A DNA stretch of 61,896 nucleotides from an uncultured Clostridium sp. (GCA_902496665.1 CABVBU010000014.1:1-61896); one strand, 5' to 3'; shown: positions 52,096 through 61,195, numbered from the stretch's first letter. Notes: generated by a model not told the origin, from the sequence alone. Translations and numbers: made by a program.

Positions 52096-53340
52096 ATGAA
52101 GAAGAGATATTTTGCAGGTGCAGCAGTTGCGGCGATGATTTTAACCGCAGGAATGGCGACGACCTCCTTTGCGGACTGGTCGCAGCAGAATGGAAAATGG
52201 TATTACTACAATGACAACAACGGACGCCTCGTTCGGAATGACTGGGTATGCTCCAAGGATGCATGGTATTATATGGATTACAATGGAGTGATGCAGACAA
52301 ACAGCCTGATCGATGATACTTATTATGTAAACGAGAATGGTGTCATGATCACAAACGCATGGAAGTACATCAACAACAGCCGCTGGAACGAGAGCGGATG
52401 GAGATATTTTGGAGCGAACGGGAAGGCGTACACAAACGGCTGGAAACAGATCAATGACGTGTGGTACCATTTCACCGACTCCATTATGGACACCGACTGG
52501 GTGGAGATCGATGGAAAAACCTACCATCTGGAGGATTCCGGAGCCATGACGACGGGATGGAGAAAACTGGCGGACAGAGAGGATGACTGGGGTGAGTACT
52601 GGTACTACTTTAATTCCAGCGGAAAGCTGATCTATGATGGAGAGATGAAGATCTCTGGCGAGACCTATATCTTCGATCACAGCGGAAGAATGCTGACTGG
52701 CTGGGTAAATGAGTCTGATTACACATCTACAGGACGTGACGACCTCTCCAACAGCGATGTCAATGCCCTTCGTTACTTCCGCAGCGGCGGACAACAGATG
52801 AACGGCTGGAGATACATGGCATCCCCGGATGATGCTGAGGAAAACTGGTACTACTTTAAAGATGGACGCGCATACTCCACATCCTATAAAACAACGGAGG
52901 CCTGCGGATACGGAATAGCGAAGATCAAGGGAGAGACCTACTGCTTCGATAAGAAGGGCCGCATGAGGACAGGTCTTGTGGAGCTGAGTGATGGCAGAAA
53001 GTTCTACTTTGACAGCGACGGAAAGATGAAGACCGGACGGATCGTGGTCAATGACGATAACCATGACAACGAAGTATTCTACTTCACGACTTCCGGCAGT
53101 ATCGGAAAGAGAGGCGACGGATTCACGGGTGTGAAGGACGGAAGTCTCTACGAGAATGGACGCCTTGTGAGTGCGGAAGAGGGAATGAAGTACGAGAAAG
53201 TCACCGTTGACGGAAAGACATATGTAGTCAATGAATCCGGTAAGGTAAAGACCAGCGGAACCGTGACAGACGCAGACGGCGTGAAATATAAGATCACGAA
53301 GGATCCGAACGGCGGATATCATGTGGAAGTTTCCTGGTAG
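52096..53340 (+). CDS. Secreted protein made of cell-wall-binding (choline-binding-type) repeats
   Basis: 414 residues. A signal peptide (MKKRYFAGAAVAAMILTAGM, cleavage near SFA-DW) is followed by about a dozen CW_binding_1-type repeats with the pattern W-x-YY/F-x(8)-G-x-M/K-x-T/N-x-W. Examples are NGKWYYYNDNNGRL, DAWYYMDYNGVMQTN and GRKFYFDSDGKMKTG. The repeats fill the whole chain, so no hydrolase, protease or adhesin module is attached. The last ~90 residues lose the tryptophans and become charged. It probably sits on the wall by binding choline or teichoic-type polymers. Strong ribosome site AGAGGAGGG. Repeat nature explains the long antisense frame here. Confidence 0.9.
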   Translation: MKKRYFAGAAVAAMILTAGMATTSFADWSQQNGKWYYYNDNNGRLVRNDWVCSKDAWYYMDYNGVMQTNSLIDDTYYVNENGVMITNAWKYINNSRWNESGWRYFGANGKAYTNGWKQINDVWYHFTDSIMDTDWVEIDGKTYHLEDSGAMTTGWRKLADREDDWGEYWYYFNSSGKLIYDGEMKISGETYIFDHSGRMLTGWVNESDYTSTGRDDLSNSDVNALRYFRSGGQQMNGWRYMASPDDAEENWYYFKDGRAYSTSYKTTEACGYGIAKIKGETYCFDKKGRMRTGLVELSDGRKFYFDSDGKMKTGRIVVNDDNHDNEVFYFTTSGSIGKRGDGFTGVKDGSLYENGRLVSAEEGMKYEKVTVDGKTYVVNESGKVKTSGTVTDADGVKYKITKDPNGGYHVEVSW

Positions 53341-53404
53341 GAATGGATACAAAAAGCTTGATGAGCTTATGATGTAAAATTTCATAGAAACCCATAAAGA
53401 GAGA

Positions 53405-53441
53405 CCCCGGCGGGCAGCTGCCGGGGGCTTTCGCGTTTTTT
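53405..53441 (+). terminator. Terminator after the wall-binding protein
   Basis: CCCCGGC (53405-53411) pairs with GCCGGGG (53420-53426), followed by a spaced T-rich tract (CTTTCGCGTTTTTTG). Confidence 0.65.
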
Positions 53442-53508
53442 GGGGAAAAGACAGATGGATATGCCGATTGAAACGGTCTGCGCAGATGAAAAGTGGTAAA
53501 ATATGAAA

Positions 53509-53522
53509 CGAACAAGTGTTTG
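53509..53522. promoter_or_regulatory. SOS (LexA) box of uvrA
   Basis: CGAACAAGTGTTTG fits the Gram-positive LexA consensus CGAACRNRYGTTYG at every position and overlaps the uvrA -35. Confidence 0.9.
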
Positions 53523-53548
53523 CATATAAAATGGAATTGTGGTATACT
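53520..53548 (+). promoter_or_regulatory. uvrA promoter
   Basis: TTGCAT (53520-53525), 17-nt spacer and TATACT (53543-53548), about 105 nt before the start. Confidence 0.8.
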
Positions 53549-53652
53549 GACCATAATACGGGACAGTAACCGGAATCCATGGAAAACGTATAGTCCCGGA
53601 ACTCTGTGAGAATGATAAAGCAAAAGCAGACATGGCAAAGAGGAGAGACACA

Positions 53653-56502
53653 ATGCCGAAGCAATATATAAAAATACGAGGTGCCAACGAGCACAACTTA
53701 AAAAATATTTCCCTGGATATCCCAAGAAATGAGCTGGTGGTCCTGACCGGACTTTCGGGATCGGGAAAATCTTCCCTGGCGTTCGATACGATCTACGCGG
53801 AGGGACAGAGACGCTATATGGAGTCTCTGTCCTCCTACGCCCGTCAGTTCCTGGGACAGATGGAAAAACCGGATGTGGAGAGTATCGAGGGACTTTCCCC
53901 GGCAATCTCCATCGACCAGAAATCTACGAACCGCAACCCGCGTTCCACCGTAGGAACTGTGACGGAGATATACGACTATATGCGTCTTCTGTACGCGAGG
54001 ATCGGTATCCCCCACTGCCCGAAGTGCGGCAGGGAGATCAGGAAACAGACCGTGGACCAGATGGTGGATCAGATCATGACACTGCCGGAGCGGACGAAAA
54101 TCCAGCTTTTAGCGCCAATGGTCCGTGGAAGAAAAGGACGTCATGAGAAGGTTCTGGAACAGGCGAAACGCAGCGGTTATGTCCGCGTGATGATCGATGG
54201 AAATCTCCACGAGCTGTCTGAGGAGATCACGCTGGAGAAGAATATCAAGCACAATATCGAGATCGTTGTGGACCGTCTCGTTGTGAAGCTGGGGATCGAG
54301 AAACGTCTGACGGACTCCATCGAGACTGTGATGAAGCTGTCCGACGGTCTGATGATCGTGGATGTGGCGGGCGGCGAGCCGATCAACTTCAGCCAGAGTT
54401 TTTCCTGCCCGGACTGTGGGATCAGCATCGAGGAGGTGGAGCCGCGAAGCTTCTCCTTCAACAACCCGTTCGGCGCCTGCCCGGACTGTTTCGGTCTTGG
54501 ATATAAGATGGAATTCGATGAGGATCTGATGATTCCGGATAAGTCCTTGAGTATCAACGAGGGAGCAATCGTCGTCCTTGGCTGGCAGTCCTGTGCGAAG
54601 CCGGGAAGCTTTTCAAGGGCGATCCTGGATGCTCTGGCGGCAGAGTATCACTTTGATCTTGATACTCCGTTTAAAGATTACCCGAAGGAGATTCATGATA
54701 TCCTGATTTACGGAACCGGCGGAAAGGAAGTAAAGGTCCACTATACAGGACAGCGCGGAACCGGCGTTTACGACGTGGCCTTTGAGGGTCTGATCGAGAA
54801 CGTAAACCGCCGTTACCGGGAGACGTTCTCCCAGGCCAGCAAGGCAGAGTACGAGAGCTTTATGCGGATCACACCGTGTACCACCTGTCATGGACAGCGC
54901 TTAAAGCAGTCATCCCTGGCGGTGACGGTAGGTGGGCTGAATATTTACGAGGCTACGAATATGTCCATCGTAAAATTCAGGGAGTTTATTGATGACCTGA
55001 AGTTATCCGAGATGCAGAAGATGATCGGTGAACAGATTTTAAAGGAAATCCGGGCGAGGATCAGCTTCCTGATCGATGTGGGACTGGATTATCTGTCATT
55101 ATCCCGGGCGACCGGTACCCTTTCCGGCGGCGAGGCACAGCGAATCCGTCTGGCGACCCAGATCGGCTCCGGACTTGTGGGGGTTGCCTATATCCTCGAT
55201 GAGCCGAGTATCGGACTGCACCAGAGAGATAACGATAAGTTGTTGAAAACCTTGGAACACCTGCGGGATCTCGGAAACAGTGTGATCGTCGTGGAACACG
55301 ATGAAGATACGATGCGTGCGGCGGACTGTATCGTGGATATCGGTCCGGGAGCCGGGGAACACGGCGGAAATGTGGTCGCTGTGGGAATGGCAGACCAGAT
55401 CATGAAGTGTAAGGAATCGATCACCGGTGCGTATTTAAGCGGCCGGATCAAAATTCCGGTGCCGAAGGAGAGAAGAAGCCCCACGGGCTGGATCAAAATC
55501 CGTGGCGCGAGGGAAAATAACCTGAAAAACGTTGATGTGGATGTTCCGCTTGGAATTATGACCTGCGTGACCGGTGTGTCAGGATCGGGAAAGAGCTCCC
55601 TGATCAACGAGATCCTCTATAAGGCGCTGGCGAAAAAGCTGAACCGCGCCCGGACGATCCCGGGAGACCATGACGGAATCGATGGAGTAGAACAGCTGGA
55701 CAAGATCATTGCCATCGACCAGTCCCCGATCGGAAGGACTCCGAGATCAAACCCGGCGACCTATACCGGTGTGTTTGACCTGATCCGTGATCTGTTCGCA
55801 GCGACTACCGATGCAAAGGCGAAGGGATACTCAAAGGGACGGTTCAGCTTCAACGTGAAGGGCGGCAGATGCGAGGCCTGCAGCGGTGACGGAATCATCA
55901 AGATCGAAATGCATTTCCTTCCGGATGTCTATGTGCCCTGCGAGGTCTGCGGCGGAAAGCGGTATAATCGTGAGACTTTGGAAGTGAAGTATAAGGGAAA
56001 GAGCATTTACGATGTGCTGAATATGACCGTGGAGGAGGCGTTAAAGTTCTTTGAGAATGTGCCGTCTATCGCGAGAAAGATCGCGACATTGAACGATGTG
56101 GGACTTTCCTATATCCGTCTCGGACAGCCTTCAACAGAGCTTTCCGGCGGCGAGGCGCAGCGGATCAAACTCGCCACAGAGCTCTCCAGACGCGGAACCG
56201 GAAAAACAATCTATATCCTCGATGAGCCGACGACAGGACTCCACTTTGCGGATGTCCATAAGCTGGTGGAGATCTTAAGAAAGCTTTCCGAAGGTGGAAA
56301 TACGGTGGTTGTGATCGAGCACAATTTGGATGTGATCAAGACCGCGGATTATATTATCGACATGGGACCAGAAGGCGGAGACCGCGGCGGTACCGTGATC
56401 GCGAAGGGAACGCCGGAGGAGATCGTGAAGGTTCCGGAATCCTATACGGGGCAGTATGTCAAGAGGTATCTTGAGAACGGAGATGCCGGTTTAGATGATT
56501 AA
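53653..56502 (+). CDS. uvrA: Excinuclease ABC subunit A
   Basis: 949 residues from ATG 53653, with GAGGAGAG eight bases upstream; the earlier in-frame ATG 53632 lies before this site. Damage-sensing ATPase of nucleotide-excision repair. Two ABC ATPase units: Walker A GLSGSGKSSLAFD and GVSGSGKSSLINE, signatures TLSGGEAQRI and ELSGGEAQRIKLA, and Walker B ILDEPSIGLHQRD and ILDEPTTGLHFAD. Zinc modules CPDCGISIEE..CPDCFG and CEACSGDG..CEVCGGKRY. uvrB is not adjacent. Expression should be SOS-controlled through the LexA box. Confidence 0.98.
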   Translation: MPKQYIKIRGANEHNLKNISLDIPRNELVVLTGLSGSGKSSLAFDTIYAEGQRRYMESLSSYARQFLGQMEKPDVESIEGLSPAISIDQKSTNRNPRSTVGTVTEIYDYMRLLYARIGIPHCPKCGREIRKQTVDQMVDQIMTLPERTKIQLLAPMVRGRKGRHEKVLEQAKRSGYVRVMIDGNLHELSEEITLEKNIKHNIEIVVDRLVVKLGIEKRLTDSIETVMKLSDGLMIVDVAGGEPINFSQSFSCPDCGISIEEVEPRSFSFNNPFGACPDCFGLGYKMEFDEDLMIPDKSLSINEGAIVVLGWQSCAKPGSFSRAILDALAAEYHFDLDTPFKDYPKEIHDILIYGTGGKEVKVHYTGQRGTGVYDVAFEGLIENVNRRYRETFSQASKAEYESFMRITPCTTCHGQRLKQSSLAVTVGGLNIYEATNMSIVKFREFIDDLKLSEMQKMIGEQILKEIRARISFLIDVGLDYLSLSRATGTLSGGEAQRIRLATQIGSGLVGVAYILDEPSIGLHQRDNDKLLKTLEHLRDLGNSVIVVEHDEDTMRAADCIVDIGPGAGEHGGNVVAVGMADQIMKCKESITGAYLSGRIKIPVPKERRSPTGWIKIRGARENNLKNVDVDVPLGIMTCVTGVSGSGKSSLINEILYKALAKKLNRARTIPGDHDGIDGVEQLDKIIAIDQSPIGRTPRSNPATYTGVFDLIRDLFAATTDAKAKGYSKGRFSFNVKGGRCEACSGDGIIKIEMHFLPDVYVPCEVCGGKRYNRETLEVKYKGKSIYDVLNMTVEEALKFFENVPSIARKIATLNDVGLSYIRLGQPSTELSGGEAQRIKLATELSRRGTGKTIYILDEPTTGLHFADVHKLVEILRKLSEGGNTVVVIEHNLDVIKTADYIIDMGPEGGDRGGTVIAKGTPEEIVKVPESYTGQYVKRYLENGDAGLDD

Positions 56503-56521
56503 AGGTTACTTTTCATGGGTA

Positions 56522-56545
56522 GGAATTTTCTGAACTGAAAATTCC
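56522..56545 (+). terminator. Weak hairpin after uvrA
   Basis: GGAATTTTC-tgaact-GAAAATTCC, a 9-bp AT-rich stem without a following U-run. Confidence 0.4.
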
Positions 56546-56567
56546 GTATGATACCGTTATTACCGCG

Positions 56568-56646
56568 GATTTTGCCGATTCGGAATGCGAAGCATCGGCA
56601 AAATCCTGTTACAGTGCGCGGGCATGGAGTGCCCGTGTACTGTAAC
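56568..56646. repeat. Dispersed palindromic element, copy 2 (two hairpins)
   Basis: GATTTTGCCGAT (56568-56579) pairs perfectly with ATCGGCAAAATC (56594-56605); the loop TCGGAATGCGAAGC is also in copy 1 at 49690. GTTACAGT (56608-56615) then pairs with ACTGTAAC (56639-56646) around a nested GCGGGCA/TGCCCGT stem. Confidence 0.7.
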
Positions 56647-56728
56647 GAGTAAAGAAATGAAAGTTTTGAATCATCACTTGGAATACTTCCGGCGGTATGT
56701 TATACTGAAACAATAAGAGAATCATAAA

Positions 56729-56806
56729 TGCCCGACAGTAATTTCTATTACAGTTCAGCCATGTGCTGGTTTGTCTGAACTGTAACTAATTTCCCACTGC
56801 CGGGCA
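56729..56806. repeat. Large intergenic palindrome before iadA
   Basis: TGCCCGACAGT (56729-56739) faces ACTGCCGGGCA (56796-56806), and inside it TTACAGTTCAG (56748-56758) pairs perfectly with CTGAACTGTAA (56775-56785). Its GCCGGGCAGTTAT end reappears at 58169-58181. Confidence 0.65.
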
Positions 56807-56844
56807 GTTATGTAAAACAGGGATCACACAGGAGGAATAAGCCC

Positions 56845-57993
56845 ATGCTGTTAGTAAAAAACGCAAAAGTTTACGCACCGGAATATCTCGGAGTGAAGGA
56901 TATCCTGATCGCCGGAGGAAGGATTGAAAGAATTGCGGATCATCTGCCGGAATATGAGGGATGTGAAGTAATCGACGGAACCGGAAAGATCGTGACTCCG
57001 GGTATTATCGACCGCCACGTCCATGTGACCGGAGGCGGCGGAGAGGGAAGCTTCCATACTCAGGCACCGCAGGTCCAGCTATCCAGCCTGATCAAGGGTG
57101 GTGTGACAACTGTACTTGGACTTTTGGGAACTGACGGAATCAGCAGAAGTGTGGAGAATCTTTTAGCAAAGGTAAAAGCGTTAAAAGAAGAGGGAATTTC
57201 CGCCTATGCGATCTGCGGAGCCTATGGTTATCCGAGTACGACCGTGACCGGAAGTGTCAGCAAGGACATCATGTTTATTGATGAGATCCTTGGAGTGAAG
57301 CTTGCGATCTCCGATCACCGTGCGCCGAATATCACGACAGAGGAACTGATCCGTCTGGCCAGTGATGTCCGCACCGCAGGAATGCTGAGTGGAAAACCTG
57401 GATTTATCTGCCTTCATATGGGCGGAGACAAGAGAGCATTGAAACCGGTATTTGAGGCATTAGAGCGCACCTCGATCCCGCCGAAAACATTTCAGCCGAC
57501 TCACGTGGGACGCAACGCGAATCTCTTAGAGGATGCGTTTAAGTTCGCGAAGATGGGCGGAACGATAGACCTCACCTGTGGGGAATCTGAAAGCAAGTTC
57601 CACTCTGTTGCAGACGCTGTCAAGAAAGCGAAAGAAGAAGGCGTTCCAATGGAGAAGGTGACCATGAGCTCCGATGGACAGGGAAGCTGGTCTAACTATG
57701 ACGCAGAAGGAAAACTTGTGGAGATCGGCGTTTCCGATGTGGATACGATCTACCGTCAGATCGTCTACATGGTAAAAGAAGAAAATATGGATTTTGAGGA
57801 ACTTCTGGCTCTCGGAACCAAGAATCCGGCGATGGCTCTGGAATTATATCCGAAAAAGGGTGCTGTGAAGGAAGAAAGTGATGCGGATATCCTGATCATG
57901 AATGAAGATCTCTCTCTTGATACGGTGATCGCTATGGGCGTGCCTATGATGAGAGACGGGAAAATCCTTAAAAAGGGAACGTATGAGAAATAA
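56845..57993 (+). CDS. iadA: Beta-aspartyl-peptidase (isoaspartyl dipeptidase)
   Basis: 382 residues, usual length. Amidohydrolase that cleaves isoaspartyl dipeptides formed from damaged proteins. Metal-binding HVHVTGGGGEGSF, substrate loop in GLLGTDGISRS, the region TSISDHRAP-like (KLAISDHRAPNIT), LHMGGDKR and PTHVGRN for further ligands, and catalytic MSSDGQGSW. ACAGGAGGAA ribosome site before ATG 56845. Single gene, no signal peptide, cytoplasmic. Confidence 0.93.
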   Translation: MLLVKNAKVYAPEYLGVKDILIAGGRIERIADHLPEYEGCEVIDGTGKIVTPGIIDRHVHVTGGGGEGSFHTQAPQVQLSSLIKGGVTTVLGLLGTDGISRSVENLLAKVKALKEEGISAYAICGAYGYPSTTVTGSVSKDIMFIDEILGVKLAISDHRAPNITTEELIRLASDVRTAGMLSGKPGFICLHMGGDKRALKPVFEALERTSIPPKTFQPTHVGRNANLLEDAFKFAKMGGTIDLTCGESESKFHSVADAVKKAKEEGVPMEKVTMSSDGQGSWSNYDAEGKLVEIGVSDVDTIYRQIVYMVKEENMDFEELLALGTKNPAMALELYPKKGAVKEESDADILIMNEDLSLDTVIAMGVPMMRDGKILKKGTYEK

Positions 57994-58080
57994 TGTTGCT
58001 GCCTGTGCGAGGTGTCAATATGCCTGATCATGTACAGGAACCTTCACCCTCATTAAAGTACAGGTTTTGAGGGAAAGCAC

Positions 58081-58109
58081 TTGCCAAGTTTCCATGAATC
58101 CCTTATAAT
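58081..58109 (+). promoter_or_regulatory. guaA promoter
   Basis: TTGCCA (58081-58086), 17-nt spacer and perfect TATAAT (58104-58109). No purine-riboswitch core found in the ~100-nt leader. Confidence 0.75.
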
Positions 58110-58134
58110 TAGTTCCAAATAGGAAAATTTATAT

Positions 58135-58177
58135 CTGTCCGGCATTCCGGCACAAATCGATGCGGATTGCCGGGCAG
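58135..58177 (+). repeat. Hairpin in the guaA leader
   Basis: CTGTCCGGCA (58135-58144) pairs with TGCCGGGCAG (58168-58177), with one G-U pair. The right arm matches the palindrome end at 56797-56806. Confidence 0.5.
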
Positions 58178-58216
58178 TTATCAAGAAGTACATGCACATA
58201 TTTCAGGAGGCACCCG

Positions 58217-59761
58217 ATGAATCAGGAAAAAATTATTGTTATCGACTTCGGCGGCCAGTACAATCAGCTGGTTGCCCGTCGTGTCCGTGAATGCCATGTA
58301 TACTGTGAGATCTACTCCTACCGGACTCCGATCGAACAGATCAAGGCTATGAATCCGAAAGGAATCATCTTAACCGGAGGTCCGAACAGCGTTTATGAGG
58401 AAGGCGCTGCTACATGCAGCAAGGAACTGTTTGAGATGGGCGTTCCGGTACTCGGACTTTGCTACGGTGCGCAGCTGATGTCCCACGTTCTCGGCGGACA
58501 TGTATGTAAGGCACCGGTCCGTGAGTACGGCAAGATCGAAGTGACTGTGGACAAGACAAGCAAGCTTTTTGGAGATGTATCCGAGAAGACGATCTGCTGG
58601 ATGAGCCACAATGACTACATCGAGAAAGAAGCACCTGGATTCAGAATCGTCGCACATACTCCGGACTGCCCGGTTGCAGCCGCTGAGTGCGAGGAAAAGA
58701 AATTATATGCGATCCAGTTCCATCCGGAAGTTCTTCATACTCAGGAAGGTACAAAGATGCTCCATAACTTCATCTATGAAGTCTGCGGATGCGCCGGAAC
58801 ATGGAAGATGGACGCGTTCGTTGAGAACAGCATCAAAGCGATCCGCGAGAAAGTTGGAAATGGAAAAGTTCTCTGCGCGTTATCCGGTGGAGTTGACTCT
58901 TCTGTTGCAGCCGTTATGCTCGCAAAGGCAGTCGGCGACCAGCTCACCTGTGTATTCGTTGATCACGGTCTTCTCCGTAAGAATGAAGGCGACGAGGTCG
59001 AGGAAGTATTCGGACCGAATGGCCCGTACGATCTGCACTTTATCCGCGTAAACGCACAGCAGCGCTTCTACGATAAATTAGCAGGCGTTGAGGAGCCGGA
59101 GAGAAAGAGAAAGATCATCGGTGAGGAGTTCATCCGTGTGTTCGAGGAAGAGGCAAAGAAAATCGGTGCCGTTGATTTCCTTGTACAGGGAACGATTTAT
59201 CCGGATGTTGTAGAGAGTGGTCTCGGCGGAGAATCTGCAGTGATCAAATCCCACCACAATGTCGGAGGACTTCCGGATTATGTTGATTTCAAAGAGATCA
59301 TTGAGCCGCTCCGCGACCTCTTCAAAGACGAGGTCCGTAAGGCCGGTCTGGAGCTCGGAATTCCGGAAAAGCTCGTATACCGCCAGCCGTTCCCGGGTCC
59401 GGGACTTGGTATCCGTATTATCGGCGCCGTAACACCGGAGAAAGTAAAGATGGTACAGGAAGCTGACGCGATCTACCGCGAGGAGATCGCAAAAGCAGGA
59501 ATCGACCGCAATATCGGCCAGTATTTCGCAGCCCTGACCAATATGCGCTCCGTAGGCGTTATGGGTGACGAGAGAACTTACGACTACGCGATTGCCCTGC
59601 GAGCTGTAAACACCATCGACTTTATGACTGCCGAGGCCGCAGAGATCCCGTGGGAAGTTCTCGGAACCGTTGCCAGCCGTATTGTAAACGAAGTACCGCA
59701 TGTTAACCGCGTACTCTATGACTGCACCGGAAAACCGCCGGCTACGATTGAGTTTGAATAA
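58217..59761 (+). CDS. guaA: GMP synthase (glutamine-hydrolysing)
   Basis: 514 residues from ATG 58217, with CAGGAGG six bases upstream; the longer frame to 58160 runs through a hairpin. XMP to GMP. N-terminal class I amidotransferase with nucleophile Cys in VLGLCYGAQLMSH and His-Glu in IQFHPEV. PP-loop ATPase SGGVDSSVAAVM, and C-terminal dimerisation domain ending PPATIEFE. Its 3' end is a known integration target for mobile elements, and element genes follow directly. Confidence 0.98.
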   Translation: MNQEKIIVIDFGGQYNQLVARRVRECHVYCEIYSYRTPIEQIKAMNPKGIILTGGPNSVYEEGAATCSKELFEMGVPVLGLCYGAQLMSHVLGGHVCKAPVREYGKIEVTVDKTSKLFGDVSEKTICWMSHNDYIEKEAPGFRIVAHTPDCPVAAAECEEKKLYAIQFHPEVLHTQEGTKMLHNFIYEVCGCAGTWKMDAFVENSIKAIREKVGNGKVLCALSGGVDSSVAAVMLAKAVGDQLTCVFVDHGLLRKNEGDEVEEVFGPNGPYDLHFIRVNAQQRFYDKLAGVEEPERKRKIIGEEFIRVFEEEAKKIGAVDFLVQGTIYPDVVESGLGGESAVIKSHHNVGGLPDYVDFKEIIEPLRDLFKDEVRKAGLELGIPEKLVYRQPFPGPGLGIRIIGAVTPEKVKMVQEADAIYREEIAKAGIDRNIGQYFAALTNMRSVGVMGDERTYDYAIALRAVNTIDFMTAEAAEIPWEVLGTVASRIVNEVPHVNRVLYDCTGKPPATIEFE

Positions 59762-59776
59762 ACAAAAATGCTTAGT

Positions 59777-59839
59777 AAACCCAGCGTTTATGCGGGTTTG
59801 CGGCACTTTTAAAAGTCTTTTGATAACAAATTGATAACA
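59777..59839. mobile_element. Left end of an integrated element: arm-type repeats at guaA
   Basis: AAACCC/GGGTTT hairpin (59777-59799), then two direct copies of TTGATAACA (59820-59828 and 59831-59839) spaced 11 bp, one helical turn. Such repeats are the arm-type binding sites of Tn916-like integrases. The exact att core cannot be fixed from one end. Confidence 0.55.
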
Positions 59840-59983
59840 GTTGCATGAGAGCCATTATTCTTGTAACCCGGTGGTTTTCGGGTTAGAGAATGATTGACAG
59901 GTGGTTGTGCAACAAATAAATCCATATTATAAACGAAGCCCTTAGCTGTGGGTATAAAACTCATAGCTAAGGGCTTTTTGTCG

Positions 59984-60313
59984 CTATTTTTTGGAGGTGG
60001 TTTTCTTTTTCTTTGGTGCAGGAAGTTCATCGTACATAGACAGAAACAGGTTGCAAAGAAATTCCCTGTTGTCAACATCATCGACTAAAAGCATTTCCTT
60101 TGCTCCCTCATAGGGTAATTCGTAAGTTGATGTCGGCATAAGGGAAATGGCAGAGGATACGGGTTTTACAAGTAAGCGGTCATCGTAAATACCGCCAACG
60201 ATTTTGTCACGGTAGTAGAGAATGTACTCGCCCATCATTGCCCGATAGGAGATGCTGTTCAAATCGGATAGCTGTTCTAATACAAAGGTTAAATAATCTT
60301 TACTTGACGCCAT
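59984..60313 (-). CDS. TfoX N-terminal domain protein
   Basis: 109 residues from 60313 (MASSKDYLTFVLEQL) with an AGCAGGTG site; the frame upstream to 60508 is not coding. TfoX/Sxy N-terminal fold: RAMMGEYILYYRDKIVGGIYDDRLLVKP and YEGAKEMLLVDDVDN. It ends in a basic tail (APKKKKTTSKK). It follows the XRE gene by 13 nt in one unit. In integrated elements such proteins occur as accessory genes; competence control in this host is not implied. Confidence 0.85.
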   Translation of the reverse strand: MASSKDYLTFVLEQLSDLNSISYRAMMGEYILYYRDKIVGGIYDDRLLVKPVSSAISLMPTSTYELPYEGAKEMLLVDDVDNREFLCNLFLSMYDELPAPKKKKTTSKK

Positions 60314-60326
60314 AGTACACCTGCTT

Positions 60327-60860
60327 TCAATCATCGGTTTTGAGTTTGTCTTTGAAGGCTTCAACCAGAGCGTCGCTAAGTGCCTGTGATGGGACTTTCG
60401 CCCATGTTTGCGTAGTATCAAACTCCGGGTAGTGGTAACGCCACTCATCGTATTTGTCTTTACTGATCTCTTCAGAAGATAGCTTGTCAGCCTGCTCTTT
60501 CCAGGCATACAGCATTTTCCGGAGTTCGTGAGCGTTTTTACCTTTGGAAGTATCGACTTTCAGACAGATTTCTCCGTCTGATTCACTGACAGTCAGACCG
60601 TACAAATCTTCAAGGGTAAATAAAGTGTGCATCAGTCCGATATAGCTGTCAATATCAGGCACATCGAGGGCATGAGGAGAAACATCAAGAGCCTGTGCCA
60701 GTGCAGCAGTAAGTTCTGCCTTCGGTTTTCTTGTTCCAGTTTCGTATTGTGCTAAACGTACATCGGCACTTCGTTCAGGAAAGCCGACAATCGTACCAAG
60801 ATATTTCTGTGTCATCCCACGCAGAATGCGAAAAAAATGTATTCTTTCTCCAATCGCCAT
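60327..60860 (-). CDS. XRE-family regulator of the integrated element
   Basis: 177 residues from 60860, with AAGGAG before the ATG. N-terminal helix-turn-helix (FFRILRGMTQKYLGTIVGF, then RLAQYETGTRKPKAELTAAL). The C-terminal ~100 residues are helical and end with a conserved-looking segment (MLYAWKEQADKLSSEEISKD and WRYHYPEFDTTQTWAKVP). Divergent from xis-int, so it probably represses excision and its own promoter. Operator-like repeats lie in the shared region. Confidence 0.9.
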   Translation of the reverse strand: MAIGERIHFFRILRGMTQKYLGTIVGFPERSADVRLAQYETGTRKPKAELTAALAQALDVSPHALDVPDIDSYIGLMHTLFTLEDLYGLTVSESDGEICLKVDTSKGKNAHELRKMLYAWKEQADKLSSEEISKDKYDEWRYHYPEFDTTQTWAKVPSQALSDALVEAFKDKLKTDD

Positions 60861-60904
60861 AACGTGTCCACTCCTTGTATGTATTTTACAATGAGTATAG
60901 CAGA

Positions 60905-60995
60905 TATGTTTAGGAGAAGTCAAGATAATACAAAACAAAAAAGTTTAATATTTTCCCAAAAGCCACTTGGCACAAACAAATATGCTTAGTATAAT
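60905..60995 (+). promoter_or_regulatory. Divergent control region of the element with xis-int promoter
   Basis: TTGGCA (60967-60972), 17-nt spacer, TATAAT (60990-60995) reading toward xis. Related sequences ATATGTTTAG (60905-60914), ATATGCTTAG (60980-60989) and ATAAGTTTAA (about 61014-61023) look like repeated operators for the XRE regulator. The 170 nt from there to xis hold a CTTGC/GCAAG hairpin and nothing else I recognise. Confidence 0.65.
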
Positions 60996-61195
60996 AAGCT
61001 CAAAATTAAACAAATAAGTTTAATAAAAACAAAATGACCGTCCGAACAGTATAAACCGCCAAAACCTTGCCAGACAGCAAGCGAGCGCCTGACATATTAC
61101 GATATATCGGGACAGCACAGTGCCGAACAGGGAATACCTGCTGGAACTTCATTCGGATAGAACGGCGATAAAAAATGAAAGAAAGGACTGATTAT

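Noticed and set aside
52141..53694. 517-aa minus-strand frame
   Set aside because: It is an antisense shadow of the repetitive wall-binding gene. The plus strand has signal peptide, repeats and ribosome site.
58000..58216. Purine riboswitch upstream of guaA
   Set aside because: No conserved loop sequences. A normal promoter and a simple hairpin explain the leader.
59809..60081. 90-aa minus-strand frame after guaA
   Set aside because: It crosses the att-like repeats, overlaps the TfoX gene in another frame and has no domain.
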